A stretch of DNA of 64,000 nt from Bryobacteraceae bacterium. GTDB lineage: Bacteria; Acidobacteriota; Terriglobia; Bryobacterales; Bryobacteraceae. Numbering within the stretch: the first letter of the stretch is position 1; every line of letters begins with the position of its first letter. Both the position numbers and the translations under genes were made by a program. Below the pieces are notes generated by a model. That model worked only from the letters and a program-made list of their open reading frames with translations, ran no database searches and was not told where the DNA came from. Location: contig JAHDVK010000014.1 of the NCBI GenBank assembly GCA_023384675.1, forward strand, positions 62,001 to 126,000, given 5' to 3'. This document shows, piece after piece, positions 36,907 to 46,367 of the stretch.

Positions 36907-38226
36907 CTACTCCCCGGCCTCAAGCGACGCCCGGATTATCTCCTCGTCGTTGCGTATGACGATGTGGCGGTTGGCGTAAGCCGGGTGTACCCAGTTCACG
37001 GCCCCGGCCTCTCTCCGGTTGCCCGGATTCGATGTGGGCTTGATCAGCGCGGTCCGGGCAGTCTCCCGATACCCCGAGGGCGACAGCCGGGCGATGATCA
37101 ACTCGCCGCGGTCGTTGTTGATGAAGTATCGCGAACCATTCCGGACCATATGCGCCGCAGCCCAGCGCGCGCGCTCGCGGGTTACCTCCAGCGTCTCCCA
37201 GACCTGTTCGCCCGTCGAGACGCGCAGGCACCGCAAATGGCCGTATGCGCAAATACCGTAGACATAGTCTCCGTCGATCATCGGATTGCCAGCCAGCGAG
37301 TGGAGCCCGTCGGGCTTGGTTTCGCTGTCGCTGCGGCCCCGCCAGAGCATGCGCGCCGCCGGCCTGGAATCGTCCAGGGCCATCATCATCGAGCCGTTGA
37401 AAAACGACGAGATCAGCAAGCGCAGCCCCGACCACACAGGCGTCACCACGCTCGATCCCATGCTGGCGCGGAACGGCAACTCCCAGTGCAGCCGGCCCGA
37501 CTCGGGATCGAGCGATGCCACGCCCTCGGGATGCCATTGAATCAGTTGGCGCCGCCCGCCCGCGGTGACCAGCATCGGCGCGCTGTAGCCGGGTTCGAAG
37601 TTCGAGGACAGCGCCCTCCACAGTACCCTCCCGGTCAGCTTGTCGAAGGCCATCACCTTGGAATCGCCCTCCCCGCCCGCTAATGCAATGAGCCGGGGAC
37701 CATCCACGAGCGGTGCGGCGCTCATGCCCCAAACCGGCACTTCTGTGCCGAAATCCTTCACAAAATCCCGCTCCCAGACGAGTTTGCCATCCGCTGCGCG
37801 CAGGCACACCAGCCGGCCCATCGCGCCAAAGAAATAGACGCGGTCCCCGTCCACGGCCGGCGTGGCGCGCGGACCCGTGGCGTAGGTGGTGGCGAGGCCC
37901 GTGTAGTTGACCTTCCATTCGTGGCTCCAGAGCAACCGCCCGGTGAGTTCATCCAGGGCAAGCGCGCGTTCCACGCCGTGAGGCCGCTGGGTGTACTGGA
38001 AATCGGCGACAAACACACGCCCGGCGGCGACAGCCGGCCCGCTAAAACCGCTGCGCACCGGAACCCGCCACTGAACCTTTAGCCCATCAGACGGAAAACT
38101 CTCCAGAATCCCGTCCTCATTCCAGTCGCCGTCCCGGTGTTCGCCGCGCCAGCCGGGCCAGTCTGCCGCGTTGACGGCCCAGGCGAAGGCCAGCCAGCCG
38201 CAAATCGCCGCATATCTCCACTTCAT
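36907..38226 (-). CDS. secreted PQQ-type beta-propeller protein
   Basis: A 439-residue exported protein with a signal peptide (about 1-20) and repeated PQQ-like blades (WPGWRGEHRDGDW at the mature start, then GRVFVADF, DGDRVYFFGAMGRLVCLRAADGKLVWERDF, DKLTGRVLWRAL and similar). No residues for PQQ or calcium binding of the alcohol-dehydrogenase type are obvious. It is more likely a scaffold or binding propeller, as in many acidobacterial and planctomycete proteins. It stands alone on the minus strand. Confidence 0.85.
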   Translation of the reverse strand: MKWRYAAICGWLAFAWAVNAADWPGWRGEHRDGDWNEDGILESFPSDGLKVQWRVPVRSGFSGPAVAAGRVFVADFQYTQRPHGVERALALDELTGRLLWSHEWKVNYTGLATTYATGPRATPAVDGDRVYFFGAMGRLVCLRAADGKLVWERDFVKDFGTEVPVWGMSAAPLVDGPRLIALAGGEGDSKVMAFDKLTGRVLWRALSSNFEPGYSAPMLVTAGGRRQLIQWHPEGVASLDPESGRLHWELPFRASMGSSVVTPVWSGLRLLISSFFNGSMMMALDDSRPAARMLWRGRSDSETKPDGLHSLAGNPMIDGDYVYGICAYGHLRCLRVSTGEQVWETLEVTRERARWAAAHMVRNGSRYFINNDRGELIIARLSPSGYRETARTALIKPTSNPGNRREAGAVNWVHPAYANRHIVIRNDEEIIRASLEAGE

Positions 38227-38358
38227 CTCCTAAACCTATCATCTTCAGCGTTTGGAGCATCGGCAGCCTACAGCAGGCGGCATCAAACTCCGATAACCTG
38301 AAAGGGAGGCGCGTTGAGGCCCTCACCGGCCGGCCCTGCGAGAGCGGCAAGCTCCAGA

Positions 38359-39180
38359 ATGGTTGATATTCACTCTCATTTTCTTCCCGGCATCGACGAC
38401 GGCGCCCGGGATGCGGCGGAATGCGCGGAGATGCTCAGGATCGCCGCGGCCAGCGGAACCACCCACCTGGTGGCGACGCCCCATGCCGACTACCGATTTC
38501 ATCACGACCCTGAAGTTGCCCGCCGCCTGCTCGACGAGGCCCGCCGCGCTGCGCCGCCCGGCCTGGACCTTACGCTCGGCTGCGATTTCCACCTGATGCA
38601 GGATAATATCGAGGCCGCCCGCGAGACGCCCCGGCAGTTCACTCTGAACAGCAGCCGGTATCTGCTTGTTGAGCTCTCCGACATGGTGATCTTTCCGAAT
38701 ACCGGCGAGCTGTTCGGAAGACTCGAAGAGGCCGGCCTGCGCGTCATCATTTCTCATCCTGAGCGGAATCCGCTCCTGCGTCAGCGCCCCAGCCTGCTGA
38801 GGGAGTGGGTGGACCAAGGACGGCTGCTCCAGGTCACCGCCTCCGCTCTCACCGGAGAGTGGGGAGCCGCCACCAGAAACTTCGCAAGGAAGCTGCTCGC
38901 CGAGGGGATGGTCCATTTCATTGCCAGTGACGCCCACGGAGCGCGAGGCCGCACGCCGCGGCTAGACCAGGCTCGCCGTTGGGTGGAACTATCCTATGGT
39001 GAGGATTTCGCTTTACGGCTTTTTGAGACGAACCCGCGCGCCGTGGTCGAAGATCGCAACCTGGATCCCCCCGAAGTGTTGAATTGCAAACCAGTTGCAG
39101 TTAGGCAGCCGCTCTGGAGGCGCCTGCTTGGACCATTTGGTACAGCTTCGCCCACCCCTGCCGGAAGTCCAAAAACTTGA
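38359..39180 (+). CDS. PHP-family tyrosine phosphatase/phosphoesterase (YwqE/CpsB-like)
   Basis: A 273-residue PHP protein beginning MVDIHSHFLPGIDDGARD, where H5 and H7 start the metal site. Later metal residues are in TPHADY, ISHPERNP and ASDAHG. YwqE/CpsB enzymes dephosphorylate tyrosine kinases that control capsule or exopolysaccharide synthesis. The ATG at 38359 matches the family start but has no ribosome-binding site. A TTG at 38314 in the same frame has AAAGGGAGG four bases upstream and would add 15 residues, so it is a real alternative. A flippase lies 1.1 kb downstream. Confidence 0.88.
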   Translation: MVDIHSHFLPGIDDGARDAAECAEMLRIAAASGTTHLVATPHADYRFHHDPEVARRLLDEARRAAPPGLDLTLGCDFHLMQDNIEAARETPRQFTLNSSRYLLVELSDMVIFPNTGELFGRLEEAGLRVIISHPERNPLLRQRPSLLREWVDQGRLLQVTASALTGEWGAATRNFARKLLAEGMVHFIASDAHGARGRTPRLDQARRWVELSYGEDFALRLFETNPRAVVEDRNLDPPEVLNCKPVAVRQPLWRRLLGPFGTASPTPAGSPKT

Positions 39181-39221
39181 TTCCTCAACGCTTTCTAACT
39201 CATCTTTCTATTAGTGAGACA

Positions 39222-39250
39222 TTGCCCGCAGCCCTCACACCCGCTAGAAT
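39222..39250 (+). promoter_or_regulatory. candidate sigma-70 promoter for the desaturase gene
   Basis: TTGCCC (39222-39227) and TAGAAT (39245-39250) are separated by 17 bases and lie 30 bases before the GTG start. This is the best promoter match in the window by eye. Confidence 0.5.
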
Positions 39251-39280
39251 AGTGCTAATCCCATCCAACTAGGATTGTTC

Positions 39281-40144
39281 GTGCAAACTGAATTGACTTC
39301 CCCCTACCGCCTCAGCAACGTCAACTGGGTGACCACCATCGCCCTTGTCATTTTTCACATCGGAGCCATCGCTTCGCTCTTCTTCGTCACGTGGCAGGCC
39401 GTGGCCGTTGCCGCTTTTCTTTATTGGCTTTGCATTGGTTGCGGAATCGGCATGGGCTATCACCGCCTTCATACGCATCGCTCCTATCGAGTGCCGCGCT
39501 GGCTCGAATACTGCCTCGCGGTTTGCGGCTCCATGACCCTCGAAGGTGGACCCATCTTCTGGGTCGCGACTCACCGCATCCACCACCAGCGCTCCGACCA
39601 GGAAGGCGATCCCCATTCGCCGAACGATGGCGCCTGGTGGGCGCACATGAACTGGATCATCTTCGGACAGCCGAAGCACAACAACACCGCGGCAATGGCG
39701 AAGTATGCGCCGGATCTGGCGCGCCAGCCCTTCTACCGCTGGCTGAACACCTATCACTACGTTCCGATCACCATCCTCGGCCTGGTGCTGCTGTACTTCG
39801 GCGGCCTGCCCATGATGCTGTGGGGCATCTGCACGCGAGTGGTGCTCGGACTGCACGCCACCTGGCTCGTGAACTCCGCCACGCACATGTGGGGCGCGCG
39901 CCGTTTCGAGACCCGCGACATGAGCCGCAACAACTGGTGGGTGGCCATTCTGACCTTTGGCGAAGGCTGGCATAACAACCACCATGCCCACCCGGCATCC
40001 TCGCGCCACGGCCTCGCCTGGTATGAGTTCGATCCTACCTGGCTGCAGATCCGGTTTCTGAAGACGATCGGCCTGGCCAAAAACCTGGTGGTTGCCAAGC
40101 TTCCAGGCAAGAGCGATTCCGAAGCGGCGCGCGAAGCGGCCTAA
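39281..40144 (+). CDS. acyl-CoA/lipid delta-9 type fatty acid desaturase
   Basis: A 287-residue membrane desaturase with three histidine boxes: H61-R-L-H64-T-H66, H98-R-I-H101-H102 and H231-N-N-H234-H235. They surround three to four membrane spans and bind the di-iron centre. It inserts a double bond into fatty acyl chains, adjusting membrane fluidity. The start is taken as the GTG at 39281, with AGGA six bases upstream; a TTG at 39275 is in frame. A candidate sigma-70 promoter lies just upstream. Confidence 0.92.
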   Translation: MQTELTSPYRLSNVNWVTTIALVIFHIGAIASLFFVTWQAVAVAAFLYWLCIGCGIGMGYHRLHTHRSYRVPRWLEYCLAVCGSMTLEGGPIFWVATHRIHHQRSDQEGDPHSPNDGAWWAHMNWIIFGQPKHNNTAAMAKYAPDLARQPFYRWLNTYHYVPITILGLVLLYFGGLPMMLWGICTRVVLGLHATWLVNSATHMWGARRFETRDMSRNNWWVAILTFGEGWHNNHHAHPASSRHGLAWYEFDPTWLQIRFLKTIGLAKNLVVAKLPGKSDSEAAREAA

Positions 40145-40196
40145 TCCGTTCGCGCCCTTGCGCTTGGCGCTTGATTTATCCTTCCAGAGTCCGGTA

Positions 40197-40236
40197 GCCT
40201 GCGTGGGGAGGGCTAGACGCATGGCTCCCGGCAGGC
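40197..40236. other. imperfect hairpin downstream of the desaturase gene
   Basis: GCCTGC (40197-40202) pairs with GCAGGC (40231-40236), and GGGAG (40206-40210) with CTCCC (40225-40229), around a 14-base loop. It lies in the 186-base gap between the desaturase and flippase genes. It could end the desaturase transcript or lie in the flippase leader. There is no T-run. Confidence 0.4.
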
Positions 40237-40330
40237 TTATGGGTTCCTCCCTCTCACGGGTCCGCGGCGGAATCTCCGGCACTGGCACCGCCCGCCGGAC
40301 GCCGTTTCAGCGGACGGTTGTGGCGACGTC

Positions 40331-41896
40331 ATGTTAGAGGCGTTGCGCGCGCGGCTCGGCCCTGCCGCTCCGGTCTCGCTCACTCGGAATGCTGTCTTCA
40401 GCGTTCTCTCGTTTACGATCACGGCGCTCGTCGCTTTTGTCGTTTCCCCGCTGATTATCCACACGCTCGGCAACGCCCCCTATGGCTTGCTCTCCATGGC
40501 CGGCGAGCTGAATGTGCAGTTTGCGCTGCTCAGCCTGGGTCTGCGCAGCGCCTTGAACTTCTTCGTCGCCCGGGGGCTGGCCCGCGACGACTTTCCGGAC
40601 CTGCAGCGCACGCTCCAAAGCGCACTCACGATCCTCCTCGCGCTGGCCGCCGTGGGCGTTGCCGCGCTGGCCTTCCTGCTGACGCGACTGCCGTACTGGT
40701 TCAATCTCGATGGCGTCGCGCACGGCGAAGCCCGCTTCGCCATCGGCCTGCTCGTTTTCATCTTTCTGGCCGGTTTTCCGATGACAGTTTTCTCGTCGCT
40801 GCTGGCTGGATTGCGCCGGCACGACCTCGACAACCTCGCGATGATCGCTTCTTCGCTGGTGTCGGCGGTCCTGATCGTGGTGGCCCTCAATTGGTGGGGC
40901 ACGCTTCCGGCCGTGGCCGTGGCGCAGGCTTTGGGCATCGTGGTGCGCTGGCTCCTTCAGGCATGGCTGATTCGCCGGTTCCGCCGCCCTCTGCGCTTCC
41001 GGCCCGCGCGTATTGACCGCGAACGCGCCCGCGAACTCTTCACGTTCGGCGCGGCGGACCTGGTTCTCACCCTGACCACCGCCATCACGCTGCAATCGGA
41101 TCTGATCGTCGTCAGTCGCATCCTCGGCGCCGCCGCCGCTGGGTCTTACCATGTAGGGCGCTATCTGGGTCTCCATTTCTACTCGTTGATCATGGCGGTC
41201 ACGGTGACTCTGGGGACCAACTTCACCTACCACCACACCAAAGAAGACGCCGCCGCCACGCGCGCGCTTTTTCTCAACTCATCCCGCTACATCAGCGGAA
41301 TCGCGTGCCTGCTGGCGGCCCTGATTTTGGCGTACGGCGAGCCGTTCATTGCGCTTTGGGTAGGATCGCGATTTGTGGACGGGCCGTTTTGGGACTCCGG
41401 CCGGGGCATCTTACTCTTCATGACCCTGGCGATGCTGGCGCGTTCGATGGGCAACGTGTGCTCCCAGTATCTGTTGGGCGTTCGCAGGCTGCGCGCCTTT
41501 GTCGCGGTTCGCGTGGCTGAGGCGGCGCTGAGCCTCACTGGAGCGATCCTGCTGGTGCAGGATTTGGGGCTCGCGGGCGTGGCGGTGGCGAAGTTGGGCG
41601 TCAGCGTCTTGTCCCACTTCTTCTTCGCGATTCCCTATTGCTGCCGCCTGTTGGGGATCCCGTTAGCGGGCTACGCGCAGGCTGCGGTTCTCCGGCCGCT
41701 CGTTGGCTTCCTTGGAACGGCGGCCGCCGCATGGGTGCTGCGCTACCTGCTTCCGCCAGCCGGCTGGCTGCAACTTCTCGCCGGCGGCGGCGCTGCGGCG
41801 CTGGTGGGCGGTCTGATTGGCTGGGCGGTGCTGCTGTCGCCCGCAGAGCGCGCCATCGCCTTGGCGCGCATGCGGGGAATCACCCGGTTGAACTAA
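40331..41896 (+). CDS. polysaccharide/lipid-linked oligosaccharide flippase (Wzx/MATE superfamily)
   Basis: A 521-residue protein with about 12-14 membrane segments of the MOP/Wzx type. The N-terminus (TRNAVFSVLSFTITALVAFVVSPLIIHTLG) and repeated LG-x-Y-G-like segments are typical. It probably moves lipid-linked sugars or lipids across the inner membrane. There is no glycosyltransferase or polymerase next to it, so it is an isolated flippase gene. No strong ribosome-binding site precedes the ATG. Confidence 0.85.
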   Translation: MLEALRARLGPAAPVSLTRNAVFSVLSFTITALVAFVVSPLIIHTLGNAPYGLLSMAGELNVQFALLSLGLRSALNFFVARGLARDDFPDLQRTLQSALTILLALAAVGVAALAFLLTRLPYWFNLDGVAHGEARFAIGLLVFIFLAGFPMTVFSSLLAGLRRHDLDNLAMIASSLVSAVLIVVALNWWGTLPAVAVAQALGIVVRWLLQAWLIRRFRRPLRFRPARIDRERARELFTFGAADLVLTLTTAITLQSDLIVVSRILGAAAAGSYHVGRYLGLHFYSLIMAVTVTLGTNFTYHHTKEDAAATRALFLNSSRYISGIACLLAALILAYGEPFIALWVGSRFVDGPFWDSGRGILLFMTLAMLARSMGNVCSQYLLGVRRLRAFVAVRVAEAALSLTGAILLVQDLGLAGVAVAKLGVSVLSHFFFAIPYCCRLLGIPLAGYAQAAVLRPLVGFLGTAAAAWVLRYLLPPAGWLQLLAGGGAAALVGGLIGWAVLLSPAERAIALARMRGITRLN

Positions 41897-41939
41897 GTGC
41901 CCGGGGGACGCCACGAGAGCCTTATGTTAAGCTGGCCCC

Positions 41940-44651
41940 ATGGCGGCCCTTCAGATCCTGGGATTTGTACTCCTTTTTGTGAGCCTCTCGGGATGCGCGG
42001 CGCAGTCCAACACGCAGTCTTCCGGCTCCATCGGCGTCAATGCCGCACAGCCCGCCTTTCCCTTGGTCCCGGTGGAGGCTCCGAAACTCGACGCCCCCGG
42101 ACCGCCACCCGGCAACGCCATTTTGCTGGAGGACCGAGGCCGCCGCGGCAACGCGTCAAAGCGCGCTCCCGTCACCATTTCGCGGACCTTCGCGCGGGGA
42201 GAGATGCCCGAATGCGCCGAGGCCGTGGTTGCGGGCCTCGTGGTGCCCACCCAGTGTGACGTGAAGACCCGCTGGCCCGACGGCTCCTTGCGCCACGCGC
42301 TGCTGTCGTTCTGGATCGAATTGAACGACCGGGCTCATGCGCAGGTCGATTTTCTGCCTCACCCCTGCGACGAGGATGCGGCGGGACTCACAAAGGAGCA
42401 GATGCTCGGCTTTGTGGACGGACGCTGGGACTCGACTCTGGTGCTGAACGGTTCGCTTGGCGGGGGCGCGCCGCTCGAACACCGGGTCCGCGCGCGTGAA
42501 CTGCTGGCGCGGTGGAACGGCGAAGCAACGCCGCGCGGCGTGCGGTACTGGATGCGCGGGCCGATCGCCACGCAGGTGATTGTGGAAGACCCGGCTGCCG
42601 ATTTCGGCTGGCGGCACGAACTGCCTGGCGTCGTTCTGCGCGGCAGCGTGAACACCGCCGCTGGCGTGATCCCTACAAAGGATACGAACGCCAACGTCAT
42701 CTCCAAGTGGGACTATCCCTTGCTGGTCGCCATGGGGCAGGAGGTGATTCGCGTCTGCGGCCATCAGGGAGGTGATCTTCAGGTGTGCGAGGGTGGCCGC
42801 GGGGTGCTTGGCTCCACGGCCCGGAGCCATTCCGATGGCGCGCCGGTGATCCCGGACCAAGGCTGGTCCCCGGCCGTGGAGGACCAGCATAAGAGTCTCC
42901 ATCCCATCTTCGTGCTGACGTTCTACCCCGGCTGGGACGGTGTGAAGATCGAGACGATCGCCGAAAACGTCTGGATCGATCGGGCGCAGGACCAGCACTA
43001 TTCGGCGCGGTTGTACATCGGGACCGATGCGCAGACCCCTGTATGGGAGCGGGCCGCGCTGATTCACTACTTTTCCGCGCGATGGCGTAAGACCTTCTGG
43101 TATGGACAAGCGCCGGCGCCGCTGCGGATCGATCATAACCTGCCGTATCTCATTCACAGCAGGGTGGTTCCGAACTTTGACACTTCGTTTGAACTGCGCC
43201 AGGAGCCTATCGTCAACACGCTCAAGCGGTACGAGGCATCCACAAAGGATGAACCTTTTGGTTCAGGGCTCTGGCAGCCATTCATGCCTGCCACCGGCGG
43301 GCGGCCCGACATTGCGATCCTGCCGGGATACTACGTCTGGTACCTCTATAGCTGGAACGCGGAGTTGCAGGATGTGGTTGAGGGCTTGGCCGCGGTCAGC
43401 GGACACGTTCCGATCCACCTCCGCGAATCGCCTGGCTCGGAGCGTGAGTTCGATCCCTATACGAAGGCGCCTGCTGCCGGGCGCGTGGTCTCGATCGACG
43501 CCCGCCCGAGCTTTTTCCTCCTGGGGCAAGCGCCCTACACGCGTCCCGAAACCGCCGCCGCGGACCGCGCCGCGAGGGTCGGCCCCATCGGCCGCAACGG
43601 CTGGACCCCGGATGATTCCCACCAGCCCGGCATGGTTTATCTTCCCTACGCGCTTTCAGGCGACTGGTATCTGCTTGAGGAATTGCATTTCTGGTCCGCC
43701 CACAACCTTGCCATGGGTAATTCCGCCGCCTGCAATTATTGCCGCTGGGGGCCTCTGGGTTATGTCTTCAGCCAGCCGCGCGGCGAAGCCTGGGTGCTGC
43801 GCACCCTCGCGCACGCCATCGCCATGACGCCGGGCGATTTGCCGGAATATCCCTACTTCTATTCGAAATTGCGCAACAATATCGCGATTCGCGAAGGAAT
43901 CTTGAATCTAACCGAAGGCCATTTTTATGAACCCGCGGCCGGATGCGCCGAAGATTGCCAGGAAACCCGCTGGCGCATTGGGCGGGATATTTATGCGGCG
44001 AAAAGGCAAAACAGCCTTCGCTTCCAGACCATCGGCAACGCCGGCAGCATCGACAACACGATCGATACGGAAAAAGCCTCCGCCGCCACCTCGCCCTGGA
44101 TGCTCAATTTCATGCATTCCACGCTGGGAGTCATTGAAGAACTGGGCTTCGGCGAGGTCACCCCATTGCGCCATCATCTGGCGAAAAATCTGATCGGACA
44201 ATTGGTTTCTCCGGATTTTAACCCCTACCTGAATGGAGCGTACCGGATTCCCACACGAAATCGCGATAATGAACTCTTCCAGACGTGGGCCGAGGTCTTG
44301 GACGCCTATAAGCCCGAGTTCCGCGGCCGCACCCGCTTTACCGATTTCGGCCTGAGCTGCGTGGATTGCTACTACGATATCGCCCGCGGCACTGCCAGTT
44401 GGATGGTGGGCGTCACCTCGGATGATGGCCTGTCGGGCACAGAGGGCTTCCTTTGGATTTTCCGCAACCTGCCCAACCGCGAGGGACTCCGGTCAAACCC
44501 GGTCTGGGCCTTCCTGCCTCGCGTTCCGCCCGAGGGCTTTACGCTGGAAGCGCGGCGTGCGCCAAAGTGGTTCAACCCCAAACTGGCCGCCGCCGCCCGG
44601 CAGAAGTCTTCGCTCACGCCGCCAACCGGGTCCGAGGCCGCTGGGTATTGA
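41940..44651 (+). CDS. large lipoprotein, possibly RIFT-barrel PcRGLX/YetA-like
   Basis: A 903-residue exported protein with a lipoprotein signal (LFVSLSGC, Cys at about 19). Near residues 80-125, TISRTFARGEMP followed by VPTQCDVKTRWPDGSLRHALLSF resembles the RIFT-barrel N-domain of PcRGLX/YetA-like proteins, some of which are rhamnogalacturonan lyases; this is from memory. The middle and end are rich in aromatic residues and helices (YSWNAELQDVVEGLAAVSG, YLPYALSGDWYLLEELHFW), as in alpha/alpha-toroid lyases. Catalytic residues cannot be named. A TATGTT hexamer lies 11 bases before the ATG. Confidence 0.7.
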   Translation: MAALQILGFVLLFVSLSGCAAQSNTQSSGSIGVNAAQPAFPLVPVEAPKLDAPGPPPGNAILLEDRGRRGNASKRAPVTISRTFARGEMPECAEAVVAGLVVPTQCDVKTRWPDGSLRHALLSFWIELNDRAHAQVDFLPHPCDEDAAGLTKEQMLGFVDGRWDSTLVLNGSLGGGAPLEHRVRARELLARWNGEATPRGVRYWMRGPIATQVIVEDPAADFGWRHELPGVVLRGSVNTAAGVIPTKDTNANVISKWDYPLLVAMGQEVIRVCGHQGGDLQVCEGGRGVLGSTARSHSDGAPVIPDQGWSPAVEDQHKSLHPIFVLTFYPGWDGVKIETIAENVWIDRAQDQHYSARLYIGTDAQTPVWERAALIHYFSARWRKTFWYGQAPAPLRIDHNLPYLIHSRVVPNFDTSFELRQEPIVNTLKRYEASTKDEPFGSGLWQPFMPATGGRPDIAILPGYYVWYLYSWNAELQDVVEGLAAVSGHVPIHLRESPGSEREFDPYTKAPAAGRVVSIDARPSFFLLGQAPYTRPETAAADRAARVGPIGRNGWTPDDSHQPGMVYLPYALSGDWYLLEELHFWSAHNLAMGNSAACNYCRWGPLGYVFSQPRGEAWVLRTLAHAIAMTPGDLPEYPYFYSKLRNNIAIREGILNLTEGHFYEPAAGCAEDCQETRWRIGRDIYAAKRQNSLRFQTIGNAGSIDNTIDTEKASAATSPWMLNFMHSTLGVIEELGFGEVTPLRHHLAKNLIGQLVSPDFNPYLNGAYRIPTRNRDNELFQTWAEVLDAYKPEFRGRTRFTDFGLSCVDCYYDIARGTASWMVGVTSDDGLSGTEGFLWIFRNLPNREGLRSNPVWAFLPRVPPEGFTLEARRAPKWFNPKLAAAARQKSSLTPPTGSEAAGY

Positions 44652-44676
44652 GCGGGCCTGACTCCGGGCGTCGAGT

Positions 44677-45012
44677 TCAGCGCGGCTTTAAGACCCGGGC
44701 GACGGCCTGAGTCAGGCGCGCCCAGCTCTCTTCCTCCAGGCGCAAGCGTTCCCGGCCCGCATCCGTGATCCCGTAATAGCGCGCCCGGCGATTGTTCTCC
44801 GTAATCCCCCATTCGGCTTCGAGCCAGCCGGCCTGGTGCATCCGGTGCAGCGCCGGATAAAGCGAGCCTTCTTCCACCCGCAACACATCGTGCGATGCGT
44901 GTTGAATGTGCAGCGTAATCCCATAGCCGTGCATGGCCCCGTGAGAAGCAAGGGTGCGGAGCACCAGCAGGTCGATGGTACCCTGCAAGCGGTCGCTGGC
45001 TTTTCGAGGCAA
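44677..45012 (-). CDS. PadR family transcriptional regulator
   Basis: A 111-residue PadR protein with the winged-helix segment HGYGITLHIQHASHDVLRVEEGSLYPALHRMHQAGWL and the conserved YYGITDAGRERL block. PadR proteins repress efflux or detoxification genes. The start is a TTG with AGGAG seven bases upstream, which supports it. In Acidobacteria such regulators are often beside duplicated FtsX-type permeases, but none is adjacent here. It diverges from the peptidase gene across 130 bases, which may hold its operator. Confidence 0.9.
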   Translation of the reverse strand: MPRKASDRLQGTIDLLVLRTLASHGAMHGYGITLHIQHASHDVLRVEEGSLYPALHRMHQAGWLEAEWGITENNRRARYYGITDAGRERLRLEEESWARLTQAVARVLKPR

Positions 45013-45142
45013 AACACTGCTCCTGACAAACCGGTTTCTTTAGACTTCTTACCAAGCCGTCTGACCAAGCCCAACCAGTAGTTTCATCCGTGCCGGGTCT
45101 GGTGTCAAGCTTCTGTCGTCTTCCGCCGATGGAGTTGGTGGG

Positions 45143-46348
45143 ATGATGAGCGCGATCATGGCAGGCTTGATGCTGCTTGGAGCGGCCGGACCGCGTGTCG
45201 CCGGGGAGGGCGCCGTTTTGCGGCGCTCTTGCAGCTCGGATGCTGAACTAGTGACGAGGCTGGCAGGGGGCACGGCGGTGGCCATCCGCTCCTCCATCGC
45301 GGGGGACGAAGGCGTCTGCTACCGGGTGACGGCGGGCGAGTTCACCGGTTATTTGTTTGAACGGGAGATCGCGGGCCGGGAGGACTATGACGCCGCGCGC
45401 CGCGATGCCGGCTCACAGGGCTTGCCGGACGAAATCCGCAGCGCCGTCGCGCAGCCGGCGAGCGGGTCGAGCGTTGAGCGCGCTATGCAACTGCTGGACG
45501 CCCGCCAGCCTCGACAGGCGCTGCAACTGCTCGAATATGCGCTGGCGAACGAAGGCATTCAGGACGCGGGTGTGCTCGCTCTGGCGGGTTTGGCGGCGTT
45601 GCAGAGCGATCAGCCGCGCCGGGCGCGGGAACTGCTGCGGCGTTCTCTGGCGATCACTCCGAATCCCCAGGTCGCTTCGCTGGCCGAGCGCGCCGCGCGC
45701 GAATCGGCCAACGACACCAGTGACCACGTCATCCGTGGCGGCCGCTTCGTTCTGCGCTACGACCAGGTGAGCGTGCACCCGGCCACCGCGCGCGTGATGG
45801 TGGGCGCACTGGAGGAGGAATACGCGCGTCTGGATGCCGCCCTCGGCTGCCATCTCGGCGAACAGGTGACGGTGGTGGTGCATACGCCCGAACGCTATCG
45901 CGCCGCCACGGGCGCCGCCGAATGGAGCGGCGGCCAGTACGACGGCCGTATTCGCGTCGCCGCGCCGCAGGGGGCTACGGTCACCACCGAACTGCGGCGC
46001 ACGTTCGCGCACGAAATCGTCCACGCCTGCCTGGCGCGCCGCGGCGCGTTCCCGGCCTGGTTCCACGAGGGCATGGCGCAGCGCTGGTCCGGCGAACGGC
46101 TGAGCGGGCCGCAACGCCGCGCACTCAAGGACAAGATCGCCGCCGGGGCCTTGCCGCCGCTGGCCAACCTGAGCGCGGGCTGGAACGCCTTCAATCCCAC
46201 GCAGGCCGCGCTCGCTTATGCCTACGCTCTCGCCGCCGTCGAAGTTCTTTATGAAACGCGGGGCGAGGCCCATGTCCGCGACCTGCTCCGCGCGCCTGCG
46301 CTGCTGCCTCGGACGGCCGCCGAGTTGACCAAGGCGCTCGGCCCCTAG
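45143..46348 (+). CDS. secreted HExxH metallopeptidase with TPR region (peptidase MA-like)
   Basis: A 401-residue protein. It has a hydrophobic N-terminus (about 2-20), an SH3-like stretch with YRVTAGEFTGYLFE (about 60-75), TPR-like helices (about 108-185) and a C-terminal gluzincin domain. The zinc motif is H290-E-I-V-H294 and the third ligand probably lies in WFHEGMAQ, 15-20 residues later. This matches the peptidase MA-like group. The ATG at 45143 has GGTGGG just upstream. It diverges from PadR and is followed by an alpha/beta-hydrolase gene. The substrate is unknown. Confidence 0.82.
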   Translation: MMSAIMAGLMLLGAAGPRVAGEGAVLRRSCSSDAELVTRLAGGTAVAIRSSIAGDEGVCYRVTAGEFTGYLFEREIAGREDYDAARRDAGSQGLPDEIRSAVAQPASGSSVERAMQLLDARQPRQALQLLEYALANEGIQDAGVLALAGLAALQSDQPRRARELLRRSLAITPNPQVASLAERAARESANDTSDHVIRGGRFVLRYDQVSVHPATARVMVGALEEEYARLDAALGCHLGEQVTVVVHTPERYRAATGAAEWSGGQYDGRIRVAAPQGATVTTELRRTFAHEIVHACLARRGAFPAWFHEGMAQRWSGERLSGPQRRALKDKIAAGALPPLANLSAGWNAFNPTQAALAYAYALAAVEVLYETRGEAHVRDLLRAPALLPRTAAELTKALGP

Positions 46349-46367
46349 TTGTGCGACAATGCGCCGC

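Noticed and set aside
40145-40330. A riboswitch in the gap before the flippase
   Set aside because: Apart from one imperfect hairpin, I could not align the gap to TPP, cobalamin, SAM or c-di-GMP riboswitch cores.
45080-45108. Minus-strand TTGACA in front of padR
   Set aside because: The -35 is perfect, but the hexamer 17 bases downstream (GAAACT) is a poor -10, so I did not list it as a promoter.
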